In this document: in pieces, positions 17,763-25,823 of the stretch
How the letters are laid out: the number at the start of each line of letters is the position of its first letter
Numbering within the stretch: the first letter of the stretch is position 1
NCBI GenBank assembly: GCA_035296385.1
Contig: DATHBB010000091.1
Span: 1 to 42,133 of the forward strand
From: JAIVJZ01 sp035296385
Lineage (GTDB): Bacteria > Acidobacteriota > Blastocatellia > Pyrinomonadales > Pyrinomonadaceae
DNA: 42,133 bases
Reading direction: 5' to 3'
The notes under the pieces: generated by a model
Databases searched by the model: none
What the model was told of the DNA's origin: nothing
What the model saw: the letters and a program-made list of their open reading frames with translations, nothing else
Position numbers and translations under genes: made by a program

Positions 17763-19538
17763 ATGCACCGAAATTTACGCTCCTTCCTCGACCAACTCAC
17801 ACGCGAACGCGATCTGACCGTCATCGAGGCCGAAGTCGATCCGTATCTCGAACTGGCGGAAATTCACCGCCGCGTGATCGCGCAGGGCGGCGCGGCTTTA
17901 CTCTTCAAACGCGTGAAGGGCAGCCGTTATCCGGTCGTGACGAATCTCTTCGGCACGGCTCGCCGCATCGAGTTGGCTTTCGGCGCGAAGCCCGAATCGC
18001 TCGTCAAAGAAGTTGTCCACGTCGTCGAATCGCTGCTCCCGCCGCGACCGAAGGAACTCTGGCAACATCGCTCGCTCGCGCTCGAAGCTCTCAAACTCGG
18101 TACCAGCCGCGTGCGCCGCGCGCCCGTACTCGAAACAATTGATCGTCCTGCGCGGCTCGACGAGTTGCCGATTTTGACGACGTGGCAGGAGGATGGCGGC
18201 GCTTTCCTTACGCTCCCGCTCGTCTACACCGAGCACCCGCGCACGCGCAAACACAACCTCGGCATGTATCGCATCCAGCGCTACGACGCACGGACGACCG
18301 GCATCCACTGGCAGATACACAAAGGCGGCGGCTTTCATTATCACGAGGCGGAGGCCGCAGGTGAGTCGCTCCCCGTCACGATCTTTCTGGGCGGCCCGCC
18401 CGCGCTCATACTTTCAGCCATCGCGCCTTTGCCCGAAGACGTGCCCGAACTCGTGCTTGCCTCCGTCCTCGCGGGCGAAAAGGTCAGGATGACGCGCGAG
18501 ACGGGCGCGAACGGCCACCGCCTCGTCGCCGAAGCCGAGTTTGCCATCATCGGTCGCGTGCCGCCCAAAGAGCGCAGGCCGGAAGGGCCGTTCGGCGATC
18601 ACTACGGCTACTACTCTCTGCAACACGACTTTCCGGTCTTTCACGCCGAGGCCGTCTGCCACCGCCGCGACGCGATCTATCCGGCCACAGTCGTCGGCAA
18701 ACCGCGACAGGAAGATTTCTTCATCGGCGACTACCTGCAGCAACTCCTCTCGCCGCTCTTTCCGCTCGTCATGCCGAGCGTGCGCGATCTCTGGTCGTAC
18801 GGCGAGACGGGATTTCATTCGCTCGCCGCAGCCGTCGTGCGCGAGCGCTACGCGCGCGAGGCGCTCGTCTCAGGCTTTCGCATACTCGGCGAAGGCCAAC
18901 TCTCGCTCACGAAGTTTCTCTTGCTCACAGACACGTCGCAAGACCTGCGCGACTTCCCGCGCCTCTTCGAGCACATCCTCTCTCGCGCGCGTTTCGAGAG
19001 CGATCTTTTCATCTTCTCGAACGTCTCGATGGACACGCTCGACTACACGAGCGGCAAGATCAATCAGGGCAGCAAAGCCATCCTGCTCGGCCTCGGCGAC
19101 GCCGTGCGCGAACTGCCGCGCGAATTTCGCGGCGAACTTCCGTCGGGTGTGAAGCGCGCGGAAGTTTTCTGTGGCGGCTGTCTCGTCGTCGAAGGCGCAG
19201 CGTACGCGGACGACCCGAAGCTCGCCATGCGGCTTGCGACCGAAGCGGCGTTCGCACAATGGCCGCTCGTAGTCTTGCACGACAACGCGAGCGTCGCGCG
19301 CTCGTCCGCCGATTTCCTCTGGGCGACGTGGACGCGCTTTGAACCGGCCTCGGACATTTACGCCGCCGCGACGACCGTAGAGCGTCATCACCTCTCCTAC
19401 CGCGCGCCCGTCGTCATAGATGCGCGCATGAAGCCGAACTATCCCGCCGAGTTGATCGTTCGTCCTGATATAAAGGAGTTGGTTGACCGCCGCTGGCCGG
19501 AATATTTCCCTGCGGGCGCGCCGGAGAAAGAGGCTTGA
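17763..19538 (+). CDS. UbiD-family prenylated-FMN decarboxylase
   Basis: A 591-residue cytosolic (de)carboxylase. UbiD enzymes use prenylated FMN made by a UbiX partner, which is not in this window. The N-terminal FMN-binding-like part (about 1-320) includes the hallmark PEGPFGDHYGYY with catalytic-site E274. Another recognisable region is FHAEAVCHRRDAIYPATVVG, where UbiD proteins bind metal and cofactor. The length is within the family's upper range. It is followed 35 bases later by an FAD aromatic monooxygenase, so the pair may act on an aromatic or quinone-ring substrate. Since this kind of bacterium usually has menaquinone, a menaquinone-route decarboxylase or an aromatic-acid decarboxylase are both possible. 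Family firm, substrate open. Confidence 0.9.
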   Translation: MHRNLRSFLDQLTRERDLTVIEAEVDPYLELAEIHRRVIAQGGAALLFKRVKGSRYPVVTNLFGTARRIELAFGAKPESLVKEVVHVVESLLPPRPKELWQHRSLALEALKLGTSRVRRAPVLETIDRPARLDELPILTTWQEDGGAFLTLPLVYTEHPRTRKHNLGMYRIQRYDARTTGIHWQIHKGGGFHYHEAEAAGESLPVTIFLGGPPALILSAIAPLPEDVPELVLASVLAGEKVRMTRETGANGHRLVAEAEFAIIGRVPPKERRPEGPFGDHYGYYSLQHDFPVFHAEAVCHRRDAIYPATVVGKPRQEDFFIGDYLQQLLSPLFPLVMPSVRDLWSYGETGFHSLAAAVVRERYAREALVSGFRILGEGQLSLTKFLLLTDTSQDLRDFPRLFEHILSRARFESDLFIFSNVSMDTLDYTSGKINQGSKAILLGLGDAVRELPREFRGELPSGVKRAEVFCGGCLVVEGAAYADDPKLAMRLATEAAFAQWPLVVLHDNASVARSSADFLWATWTRFEPASDIYAAATTVERHHLSYRAPVVIDARMKPNYPAELIVRPDIKELVDRRWPEYFPAGAPEKEA

Positions 19539-19573
19539 ACCGTTGAGAAAACCCCTCGCGAAAGGGGCTACGC

Positions 19574-20809
19574 ATGAGCGAACAGAGAAGCGTCGAGAGT
19601 TTTGAAACCTCGTGTTGCATCGTCGGCGGTGGGCCTGCGGGCGCGATTCTGGCGCTCATGCTCGCGCGGCAAAAGATTCCCGTCGTCCTCGTCGAAGCGC
19701 ACGAAGATTTTGAACGCGACTTTCGCGGCGACACCATACACCCTTCCGTCCTCGAAATTCTCGACGAACTCGGCCTCGCCGCACGACTCCACACGCTGCG
19801 CCATTCCAAAATACACAGCGCCACTTTTATGACGCCCGCAGGCGCGCTCACGGTCGCCGATTTTCGCCGACTCAAAACGCGCTTCCCCTACATCATGTTG
19901 CTGCCGCAGTCGCAGTTTCTCGAATTCATCACGGAGGAGGCAAAGCAATATCCGAACTTTCAACTCCGTATGGGTGCGCGCGTCGAAGAGTTGATCGAAG
20001 AGGGCGGAGAGGTGCGCGGCGTGCGTTACGAAGACGACGCGGGCGTGCATGAAGTGCGCGCCCTTTTGACTGTGGGCGCGGACGGGCGCAGTTCGCGCGT
20101 GCGTCATCTGGCGGGAAAGGAGCCTGTGAAAACCTCGCCGCCGATGGACGTGTTGTGGTTTCGCGTGCCGCGCAAGGCGGACGACGCGGAGGGCTTGCTG
20201 GCGCGCATCGGCGGCGGCCATCTCGTCGTCATGCTCGACCGTCTCGACGAATGGCAGATCGCTTACGTCATCCTCAAAGGCAGCTTCCGGCAGGTGCGCG
20301 CCGCAGGCATTGACGCGCTCGGCCAATCGCTCGTATCAATCGCGCCGGAGCTCGCAGACCGCGTTGGGCATCTCAAAGAGTGGAAGCAGGTGGCGATGCT
20401 TTCGGTCGAATCGAGCCGGGTCAGAGAGTGGTATCAAAAGGGATTGCTGCTCATCGGCGACGCCGCGCACGTCATGTCGCCCGTCGGCGGCGTCGGCATC
20501 AACTACGCGATTCAGGACGCGGTCGTCGCCGCAAACATTCTCGCCGAACCCCTACATGCAGGACGCGTCGAACTCAGACACCTGCGCGAAGTGCAGCGGC
20601 AGCGCGAGTGGCCGACGCGTTTCATCCAAAGAATACAAGCGTTCGTGCAGGGTGTGATGATCAGAAATATCCTGATCTCGAACCAACCGCTGCAAGTCCC
20701 GCGCGCCGTCCGTCTCTTCCTGCGCACGCCGATTCTCAGAGACATCCCCGCGCGCGTCATCGCCTTCGGCCTCAGACGCGTCCACGTCAAACGGTCGCTG
20801 CGTAAGTGA
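19574..20809 (+). CDS. FAD-dependent aromatic monooxygenase (UbiH/PHBH type)
   Basis: A 411-residue flavoprotein. The N-terminal dinucleotide-binding motif is CCIVGGGPAGAILAL (about 11-25). The ribose-contacting acid sits in VVLVEAHEDFERDFRG. The second FAD motif is LLTVGADGRSSRVRHLAG (about 160-178). The third is LIGDAAHVMSPVGGVGINYA (about 295-314), where the flavin moves during hydroxylation. Together these define class A flavin monooxygenases. It lies 35 bases after the UbiD-family gene on the same strand, probably one transcript. The C-terminus is basic. Substrate not readable; quinone-ring or aromatic hydroxylation are candidates. Confidence 0.88.
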   Translation: MSEQRSVESFETSCCIVGGGPAGAILALMLARQKIPVVLVEAHEDFERDFRGDTIHPSVLEILDELGLAARLHTLRHSKIHSATFMTPAGALTVADFRRLKTRFPYIMLLPQSQFLEFITEEAKQYPNFQLRMGARVEELIEEGGEVRGVRYEDDAGVHEVRALLTVGADGRSSRVRHLAGKEPVKTSPPMDVLWFRVPRKADDAEGLLARIGGGHLVVMLDRLDEWQIAYVILKGSFRQVRAAGIDALGQSLVSIAPELADRVGHLKEWKQVAMLSVESSRVREWYQKGLLLIGDAAHVMSPVGGVGINYAIQDAVVAANILAEPLHAGRVELRHLREVQRQREWPTRFIQRIQAFVQGVMIRNILISNQPLQVPRAVRLFLRTPILRDIPARVIAFGLRRVHVKRSLRK

Positions 20810-20824
20810 AGTTCTAAATGTAAG

Positions 20825-22261
20825 CTATAGAGCAAGTCGCAACGTGAAGACCGCGCCTTGCCCGTCGCTGCGGTTGGCGGCGGTGAGCGTGCCGCCGTGT
20901 TCCGCGACGACGCGGTGCGCGAGCGCGAGGCCGATGCCGTGCCCTTTGGTCTTCGTGGTGAAGAAGGGAATGAAGATGCGCTGCAGTTCCGACTCCGGGA
21001 TGCCCGTGCCCGTGTCTTCGACGGAGACGACGAGCCAACTGCGGCTTGCGTCGTCGCGTTCTACTCTCCCGCGTGCGCTTACGCGCCGCTCCGTGCTTGT
21101 GTCGTCAATCGCTTCGGCGGCGTTGCGCAGCAGGTTGAGCAGCGCCTGACGGAGCATCAACTCGTCTGCGCGCACTTCGGGGAAGTCGCCTGCGACGGAG
21201 AACGTGATGCGTCGTTCTTCATAGAAAGGTTGAAGCTCTGCGGCGCAATCGTTGAGCAGTTGGGCGAGCGCGACTTCTGAGAGTTGGAGCGGTTGCGGGC
21301 GCGCGAAGTTGAGGAACGCCGTGACCATCTGCGAAAGGCTGCGGACTTCAGAAAGGAGCGCGGAGGCCGCGCCGCGACCGCTCTCGCCCGGTTCGAGATT
21401 TTGTAGAAGCTGCGCGTAGCCGTGCAGCGTGGCGAGCGCGTTTTTGAATTCGTGCGCCAGCCCCGCCGACATCTCGCCGAGGCTTTCGAGGTTGCGTTTG
21501 AGCGCCAGCGCCTCGCGCAGTTGCGCCACTTCCGTAATGTCCGTGAGCAGGCAGAGCGCGCCGCTTTGCGCAAGGCTTCCGGGTTGCGGGTCAATCGGCG
21601 CGACCGTGACGCCGAGCCTTCGCACGCGCCCGTCGCTCGTCGTCGCCGCCACCTCTTCGCGACGATAAAGCTCTCCGGTCTGCAAACAACGCTCGACCAT
21701 GCCCGTCAGTTCGGGCGAGAGACGCAAGAGTGTCTTGAGGTGTTGTCCTGCCGCGTCCGCGCCCGTTTCTAAAAGGGCGCGCGCCGGCGGGTTGATTACG
21801 GTCGCAAGGCCGGAGGCGTCGAAGGCGACGAGGCCGGAGGGAACGCTCGCCACTACGCGCTCGTTGAACATCTCTGCCGACGCAGCGCGCGCGCTCGCCT
21901 GCGCGCTCAACTGCTCCAACTCGCGTTGCTGCTCGCGCAACTGCGCGACGACCGCCTGAAACGTCTCAAGCACGAACTCCGCCTCGTCGCGCGCGCCTTC
22001 GGGGCGCGCGGCGACGGGCGCGCGCTCGGCCTCGCCGACGAGTTGGCGATACGGGCGCACGAGCCAGCGCGGCAGCAAAAAGATGCCGGGCAAACTGACG
22101 AGCACCGTGATCGTGAAAACCGTGAACAGCACCGTCGGGCGTACGCTGCGATCCGGCGGCGTCATGGCAACCAGCGTCAACGTGAACAGGTTGGCGACAA
22201 GCAGCAGCCCGACCACCAACGCCAACACCAACTGTACGCGATTTTCGTAACGAGCCAACAT
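20825..22261 (-). CDS. Membrane sensor histidine kinase with PAS domain (NtrB-like)
   Basis: A 478-residue sensor kinase. Two TMs (about 10-32 and 42-64) enclose a very short loop. A helical linker with coiled coil (about 95-130), a PAS domain (about 133-245), and a HisKA domain with phospho-acceptor H270 (SAGLAHEFKNAL) follow. The ATP-binding domain has the N box (LLNLLRNAAEAI), G1 (DTGTGIPE), F box (IFIPFFTTKTKG) and G2 (GHGIGLALA). The short FTTKTKGHGIGLA arrangement is typical of the NtrB/AtoS group, which usually feeds sigma-54 activators. No response regulator is adjacent, so its partner is elsewhere. It ends 15 bases from the convergent monooxygenase gene. Confidence 0.9.
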   Translation of the reverse strand: MLARYENRVQLVLALVVGLLLVANLFTLTLVAMTPPDRSVRPTVLFTVFTITVLVSLPGIFLLPRWLVRPYRQLVGEAERAPVAARPEGARDEAEFVLETFQAVVAQLREQQRELEQLSAQASARAASAEMFNERVVASVPSGLVAFDASGLATVINPPARALLETGADAAGQHLKTLLRLSPELTGMVERCLQTGELYRREEVAATTSDGRVRRLGVTVAPIDPQPGSLAQSGALCLLTDITEVAQLREALALKRNLESLGEMSAGLAHEFKNALATLHGYAQLLQNLEPGESGRGAASALLSEVRSLSQMVTAFLNFARPQPLQLSEVALAQLLNDCAAELQPFYEERRITFSVAGDFPEVRADELMLRQALLNLLRNAAEAIDDTSTERRVSARGRVERDDASRSWLVVSVEDTGTGIPESELQRIFIPFFTTKTKGHGIGLALAHRVVAEHGGTLTAANRSDGQGAVFTLRLAL

Positions 22262-22265
22262 AAGA

Positions 22266-22351
22266 AATGATGAACGCGGAACGATGAACGATGAATTAAA
22301 AGCAAGCTGTCTTCAGTTCATCGTTCATCGTTCCTACTTCATCGTTCATGG
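22266..22351. repeat. Palindromic intergenic repeat, GAACGATGAA family
   Basis: AACGATGAACGATGAA at 22280-22295 is perfectly complementary to 22317-22332. The arms extend with imperfect copies of the same word and with CGCGGAACG and CGTTCCTACTTC, the words seen in the inner palindrome at 1803-1874. The right arm runs into the stop codon of pilD (22346-22348), so the repeat supplies the end of that gene. Confidence 0.82.
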
Positions 22352-23227
22352 TATGAAGTGTCCGAGATACCACTCGATGATCCTTTGTCCGGCGAGAAGG
22401 CTGGCGATTGCGCCGATGCCGAGGAAGATGCCGAAGGGGAGCAGCATCTGCATGTCGCGCTCGCGCCGCCAGAGCATGAGCGCGACGCCGACGACGGAGC
22501 CGCCGAGGACGCCCAGAAAGATCGTCAGCACCGTCAGAGGCCAGCCGAGATATGCGCCGACCATGAACATCATCTTCACGTCGCCGAGTCCCATTGCTTC
22601 GACACCGCGCAGGCGTTCCCACAGCCAGCCCAACAGCCAGAGCGACCCGCCGCCGATGGCCGCGCCGAACATCGCGCCTGCGAGCGACACAGCCCACACA
22701 GGCCAGCCCTCAAGTATTCCTTCGCTTAAAAATGCAAGGCCATAGGTGTTCGGCACGATGGCGCGTACGACGAGCGCGTAGGCGATGCCGGGGAGCGTGA
22801 TCACGTCCGGCAGAATCATGTGCTCGGCGTCGATGAAGACAAGCGCGACGAGCGCGGCGACGAACAGGAGATCGAAGGGCAGCGCGAGCGTCAGGCCGTC
22901 GTGCAGGAAGACGAGCGCGAAGAGGAGCGCGGTCAGGGCTTCGACCGTCGGATAGCGTCGGGCAATCGTCGCGCCGCAGGCGCGGCAGCGTCCGCGCAGG
23001 ACGAGGAAACTCAAGATAGGAACGTTGTCATATGGCCGGATCGCAGTCGAACACGAAGGGCAGCGCGAGTTGGGGAAGACGATTGACTCTTCGCGCGGGA
23101 CGCGGTGGATTACGACGTTGAGGAAACTGCCGATGGTCGCGCCGATGGCGGAGACGACGACGAGGGCGAGCGGGAAGGGAACGAGCGTCGGGTCAGCGAG
23201 AGAAGTTAGGTTTTGCAGTTGAGCCAT
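22346..23227 (-). CDS. pilD: Prepilin leader peptidase / N-methyltransferase
   Basis: Aspartyl membrane protease that cleaves and methylates type IV prepilins and type II secretion pseudopilins. Numbered from the ATG at 23227, the N-terminal methyltransferase domain holds two cysteine pairs, C56/C59 (RCPSC) and C81/C84 (CRAC). The two catalytic aspartates are D133 (FIDAEHMILPD) and D216 (AMGLGDVKMM). Seven to eight TMs span the chain. Length 293 is normal. A longer frame starting at 23308 adds an Arg-rich stretch unlike the family, so the internal ATG is preferred. No pilus genes are adjacent. The stop codon lies within a repeat element. Confidence 0.93.
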   Translation of the reverse strand: MAQLQNLTSLADPTLVPFPLALVVVSAIGATIGSFLNVVIHRVPREESIVFPNSRCPSCSTAIRPYDNVPILSFLVLRGRCRACGATIARRYPTVEALTALLFALVFLHDGLTLALPFDLLFVAALVALVFIDAEHMILPDVITLPGIAYALVVRAIVPNTYGLAFLSEGILEGWPVWAVSLAGAMFGAAIGGGSLWLLGWLWERLRGVEAMGLGDVKMMFMVGAYLGWPLTVLTIFLGVLGGSVVGVALMLWRRERDMQMLLPFGIFLGIGAIASLLAGQRIIEWYLGHFIP

Positions 23228-23295
23228 CCTGTCAAATTGTTTCCGGCGAAGTCTGCCGCCGGTTAGAGAGCGGGAGCGCGTGCGAGGCCGTGTGC

Positions 23296-23325
23296 TTGAC
23301 GCCCGCATCGAACTTTAAGCATATT
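23296..23325 (+). promoter_or_regulatory. Sigma-70-type promoter for the PBP4-like gene
   Basis: TTGACG (23296-23301), then 18 bases, then CATATT (23320-23325), about 60 bases before the TTG start at 23388. It lies between the divergent pilD and PBP4 genes. Confidence 0.45.
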
Positions 23326-23387
23326 AAGGCTTCGACGGGGTTTGCGAAAGACCTAAATTTTCGCGGACGACGGGAAAGGAGCAACGC

Positions 23388-24719
23388 TTGAATTCGCGCA
23401 GACCCATCTTCGCACTCATCTGCATCGGCGCGATCATCGTCGCCGTCCTCACTTTCGTCCCCTATTCGCTCACGATGGTCAAACAGGCGGGGCAGGGCGT
23501 CGCCAACGCCGTCCAGACCTCGTTAGGTCCCGAGCCGCAGCCCGCCTTCGAGGCCGAGTTGCGCAAGCCCTCCGTGCCGCAGTTCGACGTGGCCTTGTGG
23601 TACGGCGCGCGTGGCGAAGAACCGGAGCGGCACGGCGTGCTCATACAGACGCTCGACGGCACACGCGTCTACGCCTCGCACAACGCCGACACGACCTTCA
23701 ACCCCGCTTCGCTCGTCAAACTCACGACCACGCTCGTCGCGCTCAAAAGACTGGGGCCGGATTATCGTTTCGTCACGCGCGTTTTTACGGACGGGAAACC
23801 CGACGCGGCGGGCACGCTCGACGGCAATCTTTATCTCGCGGGCAACGACCCGACGTTCGGCGACGCGTCGGCAAACGTGATCGGGAAGGAACTGCGCGCG
23901 CGTGGCATCACACGCGTGCGTGGCAAGATCAACGCCGCGCCGGGCTTCTCTTTCAACTACAACGAGCGCGCGGAGGATTCCGTCGAATACGCCGCGCGCG
24001 TGATGGGGCTTAAACAGACGGGGACGGGCATGGAAGAGGCGCGGGGCACGGAGTTGTTCGCGCTTCATTCCAACCCGATGCGCGAAGTGCTGCTCTACAT
24101 GAACGCGCACTCGAACAACTTCGTCGCCGACCGCCTCGGCGCGTTTCTCGGCGGCACGCAGACGATCACGCGCGCGCTCGTAGAAGATTTGAAATTGCCG
24201 CCCGGACAAGTCGCGCTCGAAACGGCGTCGGGCTTGTACAACAACCGCATGACGCCGCGCGGCGTGCTCGTCGTCATCAAGGCGCTCGTCGAGGAAGGGC
24301 AGCGACACGGACTCAAGCCCGAAGACCTGATGCCCGTCGTCGGCTGCGACTGGGGCACGGTGCGCAGGCGCATGGAGGGCACGGGCTACGAGTGCGCGCT
24401 CGTCGGCAAGACCGGCACGCTGACGACCACGGACGGCGGCATGTCGAATCTCGCCGGGATAGTCTTCACCAAAGATTCGGGGCTGATTCTTTTCGCCATC
24501 CTCGCGCAGGGCAACCGCATCTGGGAGCACAAGCAGATGGCCGATCAACTGCTCTCCGAAACTATCAACGGCCACCAGCCTGCGCCTCTTCTGGACACGG
24601 AGACGCGCCGCCAGTTGTTGCCGCCGAACAATCTCAGGATCGAGCCGGGGTCGGAGGTTGGAAGTCAGAAGTTAGTTAAAGCCGCAAGCAATTCACAGCC
24701 GCAAAGCGGCGGCAGGTAG
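23388..24719 (+). CDS. dacB: D-alanyl-D-alanine carboxypeptidase/endopeptidase, PBP4 type (S13)
   Basis: A 443-residue peptidoglycan hydrolase anchored or secreted through an N-terminal hydrophobic segment (about 7-30). The three penicillin-binding motifs are present: S108-L-V-K111 (PASLVKLTTT), S242-N-N244 (HSNNFVADRL) and K341-T-G343 (GKTGTLTT). The spacing between SxxK and SxN (about 130 residues) reflects the family insert domain, shorter than in E. coli DacB. The start is TTG, supported by AAGGAG seven bases upstream. The C-terminal tail beyond about 400 is low-complexity and polar. It acts in the periplasm on cell-wall cross-links. Confidence 0.9.
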   Translation: MNSRRPIFALICIGAIIVAVLTFVPYSLTMVKQAGQGVANAVQTSLGPEPQPAFEAELRKPSVPQFDVALWYGARGEEPERHGVLIQTLDGTRVYASHNADTTFNPASLVKLTTTLVALKRLGPDYRFVTRVFTDGKPDAAGTLDGNLYLAGNDPTFGDASANVIGKELRARGITRVRGKINAAPGFSFNYNERAEDSVEYAARVMGLKQTGTGMEEARGTELFALHSNPMREVLLYMNAHSNNFVADRLGAFLGGTQTITRALVEDLKLPPGQVALETASGLYNNRMTPRGVLVVIKALVEEGQRHGLKPEDLMPVVGCDWGTVRRRMEGTGYECALVGKTGTLTTTDGGMSNLAGIVFTKDSGLILFAILAQGNRIWEHKQMADQLLSETINGHQPAPLLDTETRRQLLPPNNLRIEPGSEVGSQKLVKAASNSQPQSGGR

Positions 24720-24749
24720 TTATCGTCGCTTAAGCGGTGCTGAACGGCT

Positions 24750-25544
24750 TTACCGTTTATTGCTCGTCCTGCTTTGGCGTCTAAGCTCGTCCTGCTGCAT
24801 TTCCCACAACAATAATTTTTTGAGAAAGGCGTGGTGGGCGGCGAAGCGCGCGATGCAGAAGCCCGCGAAGCCGTCGCGGAAGCCGCCTTTGAGGACGTAG
24901 CTGCGCGCGAAGGCGGCGGCGCCTGAGAGCGCGACGCCGAGCGGGGAAGTGCGCCTTCCCGCCTCGAACATCTGGAGGGCTGCGAGCGGGGCGTAGCGTT
25001 CGCCGATCATGCGGTGATGATAGGCCGCGTCGCGCGCCGTGTAGTGGAGCAAGTCGCCTTTGAGCGTCTCGACGCGCGCGCCCTCCTGCATGTGAACCGA
25101 CTCGTGTATGTGCGCGCCGCGCCACTGGCCGCGCGTGCGCCGGTAGAAGCGCAACTGGTGGTCGGGATACCAGCCGCCGCCGCGTATCCAGCGGTTCATG
25201 TAGAACGAGCGTCGCGCGACGCGGTAGCCGTCGGCGAGTTGTGCGTCTTTCGTGTAGAGCAAGTCTTCGATTGAGGCGCGGAGTTCCGGCGAGACACGCT
25301 CGTCTGCGTCGAGACTGAAAATCCATTCGTGGCGTGCGGCTTCGGCGGCAAACTGTTTCTGCGCGGCGAAACCCGGCCACGCGCGGCGTATGACGCGCGC
25401 GCCGCATTCCTTTGCAATCTCGCGCGTCGCGTCCGTTGATTCCGCGTCAACGACGAGAATTTCGTCTGCCCAGTTGACGGACTCGCAGGCCGCGCGTATG
25501 TAGCCGGCTTCGTTGAAGGTGATGATCGTGGCGGTGGTCTTCAA
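24750..25544 (-). CDS. Family 2 glycosyltransferase (WaaE/KdtX-like)
   Basis: A 264-residue cytosolic, membrane-associated GT-A enzyme. The N-terminus shows TATIITFNEAGYIRAACESV and WADEILVVDAESTDAT, followed by the DXD-type metal site in WIFSLDADERVSPEL (about 74-90). The middle segment WYPDHQLRFYRR and HIHESVHM is characteristic of lipopolysaccharide-core GT2 enzymes of the WaaE/KdtX group. The C-terminal 70 residues are amphipathic and basic. It is probably involved in core or surface glycan assembly. Isolated from other glycan genes here. Confidence 0.87.
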   Translation of the reverse strand: MKTTATIITFNEAGYIRAACESVNWADEILVVDAESTDATREIAKECGARVIRRAWPGFAAQKQFAAEAARHEWIFSLDADERVSPELRASIEDLLYTKDAQLADGYRVARRSFYMNRWIRGGGWYPDHQLRFYRRTRGQWRGAHIHESVHMQEGARVETLKGDLLHYTARDAAYHHRMIGERYAPLAALQMFEAGRRTSPLGVALSGAAAFARSYVLKGGFRDGFAGFCIARFAAHHAFLKKLLLWEMQQDELRRQSRTSNKR

Positions 25545-25635
25545 GTGAATTGACGGCGGCGCGGAGCGTTAGAGCAGGTCTCACAACTCTCACGACGGCG
25601 CGCTGTGAGAATACGTAGAGGCGCGTGGAAGCGTC

Positions 25636-25758
25636 AACCGTCAGGAATGGTAATGAACGGATCGCAACCGTCAGGAATGTTGACGGGCGACAACTGTTGA
25701 GAATGTTAATGGACGGGCGACAAGGTTTGAGAATGTTAATGGCCGGACGACGTTTGAG
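25636..25758. repeat. Short tandem repeat of about 30 bases
   Basis: About four degenerate copies of a unit of roughly 26-30 bases share AACCGTCAGGAATG or GTTTGAGAATGTTAATG and GACGGGCGACAA. The last copy runs into the left arm of the perfect hairpin at 25739-25790. The gap lies between the TolC-like and GT2 genes. Nothing separates the copies as spacers would, so this is not a CRISPR array. Confidence 0.7.
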
Positions 25759-25790
25759 CGGGGGAGTGCTCTCAAACGTCGTCCGGCCAT
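25739..25790. terminator. Strong 20-bp hairpin downstream of the TolC-like gene
   Basis: 25739-25758 and 25771-25790 are perfect 20-base reverse complements (core GGCCGGACGACGTTTGAG) around a 12-base loop. It starts 33 bases past the stop of the minus-strand TolC-like gene. There is no good T-run on either strand, so it may be a transcript-stabilising hairpin or a processed terminator. Confidence 0.6.
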
Positions 25791-25823
25791 CCTTGGTAAA
25801 TCGTCGCCAAACGCGGAATGACT

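Noticed and set aside
25636..25758. Possible CRISPR array
   Set aside because: Copies are contiguous and degenerate, with no unique spacers and no cas genes nearby.
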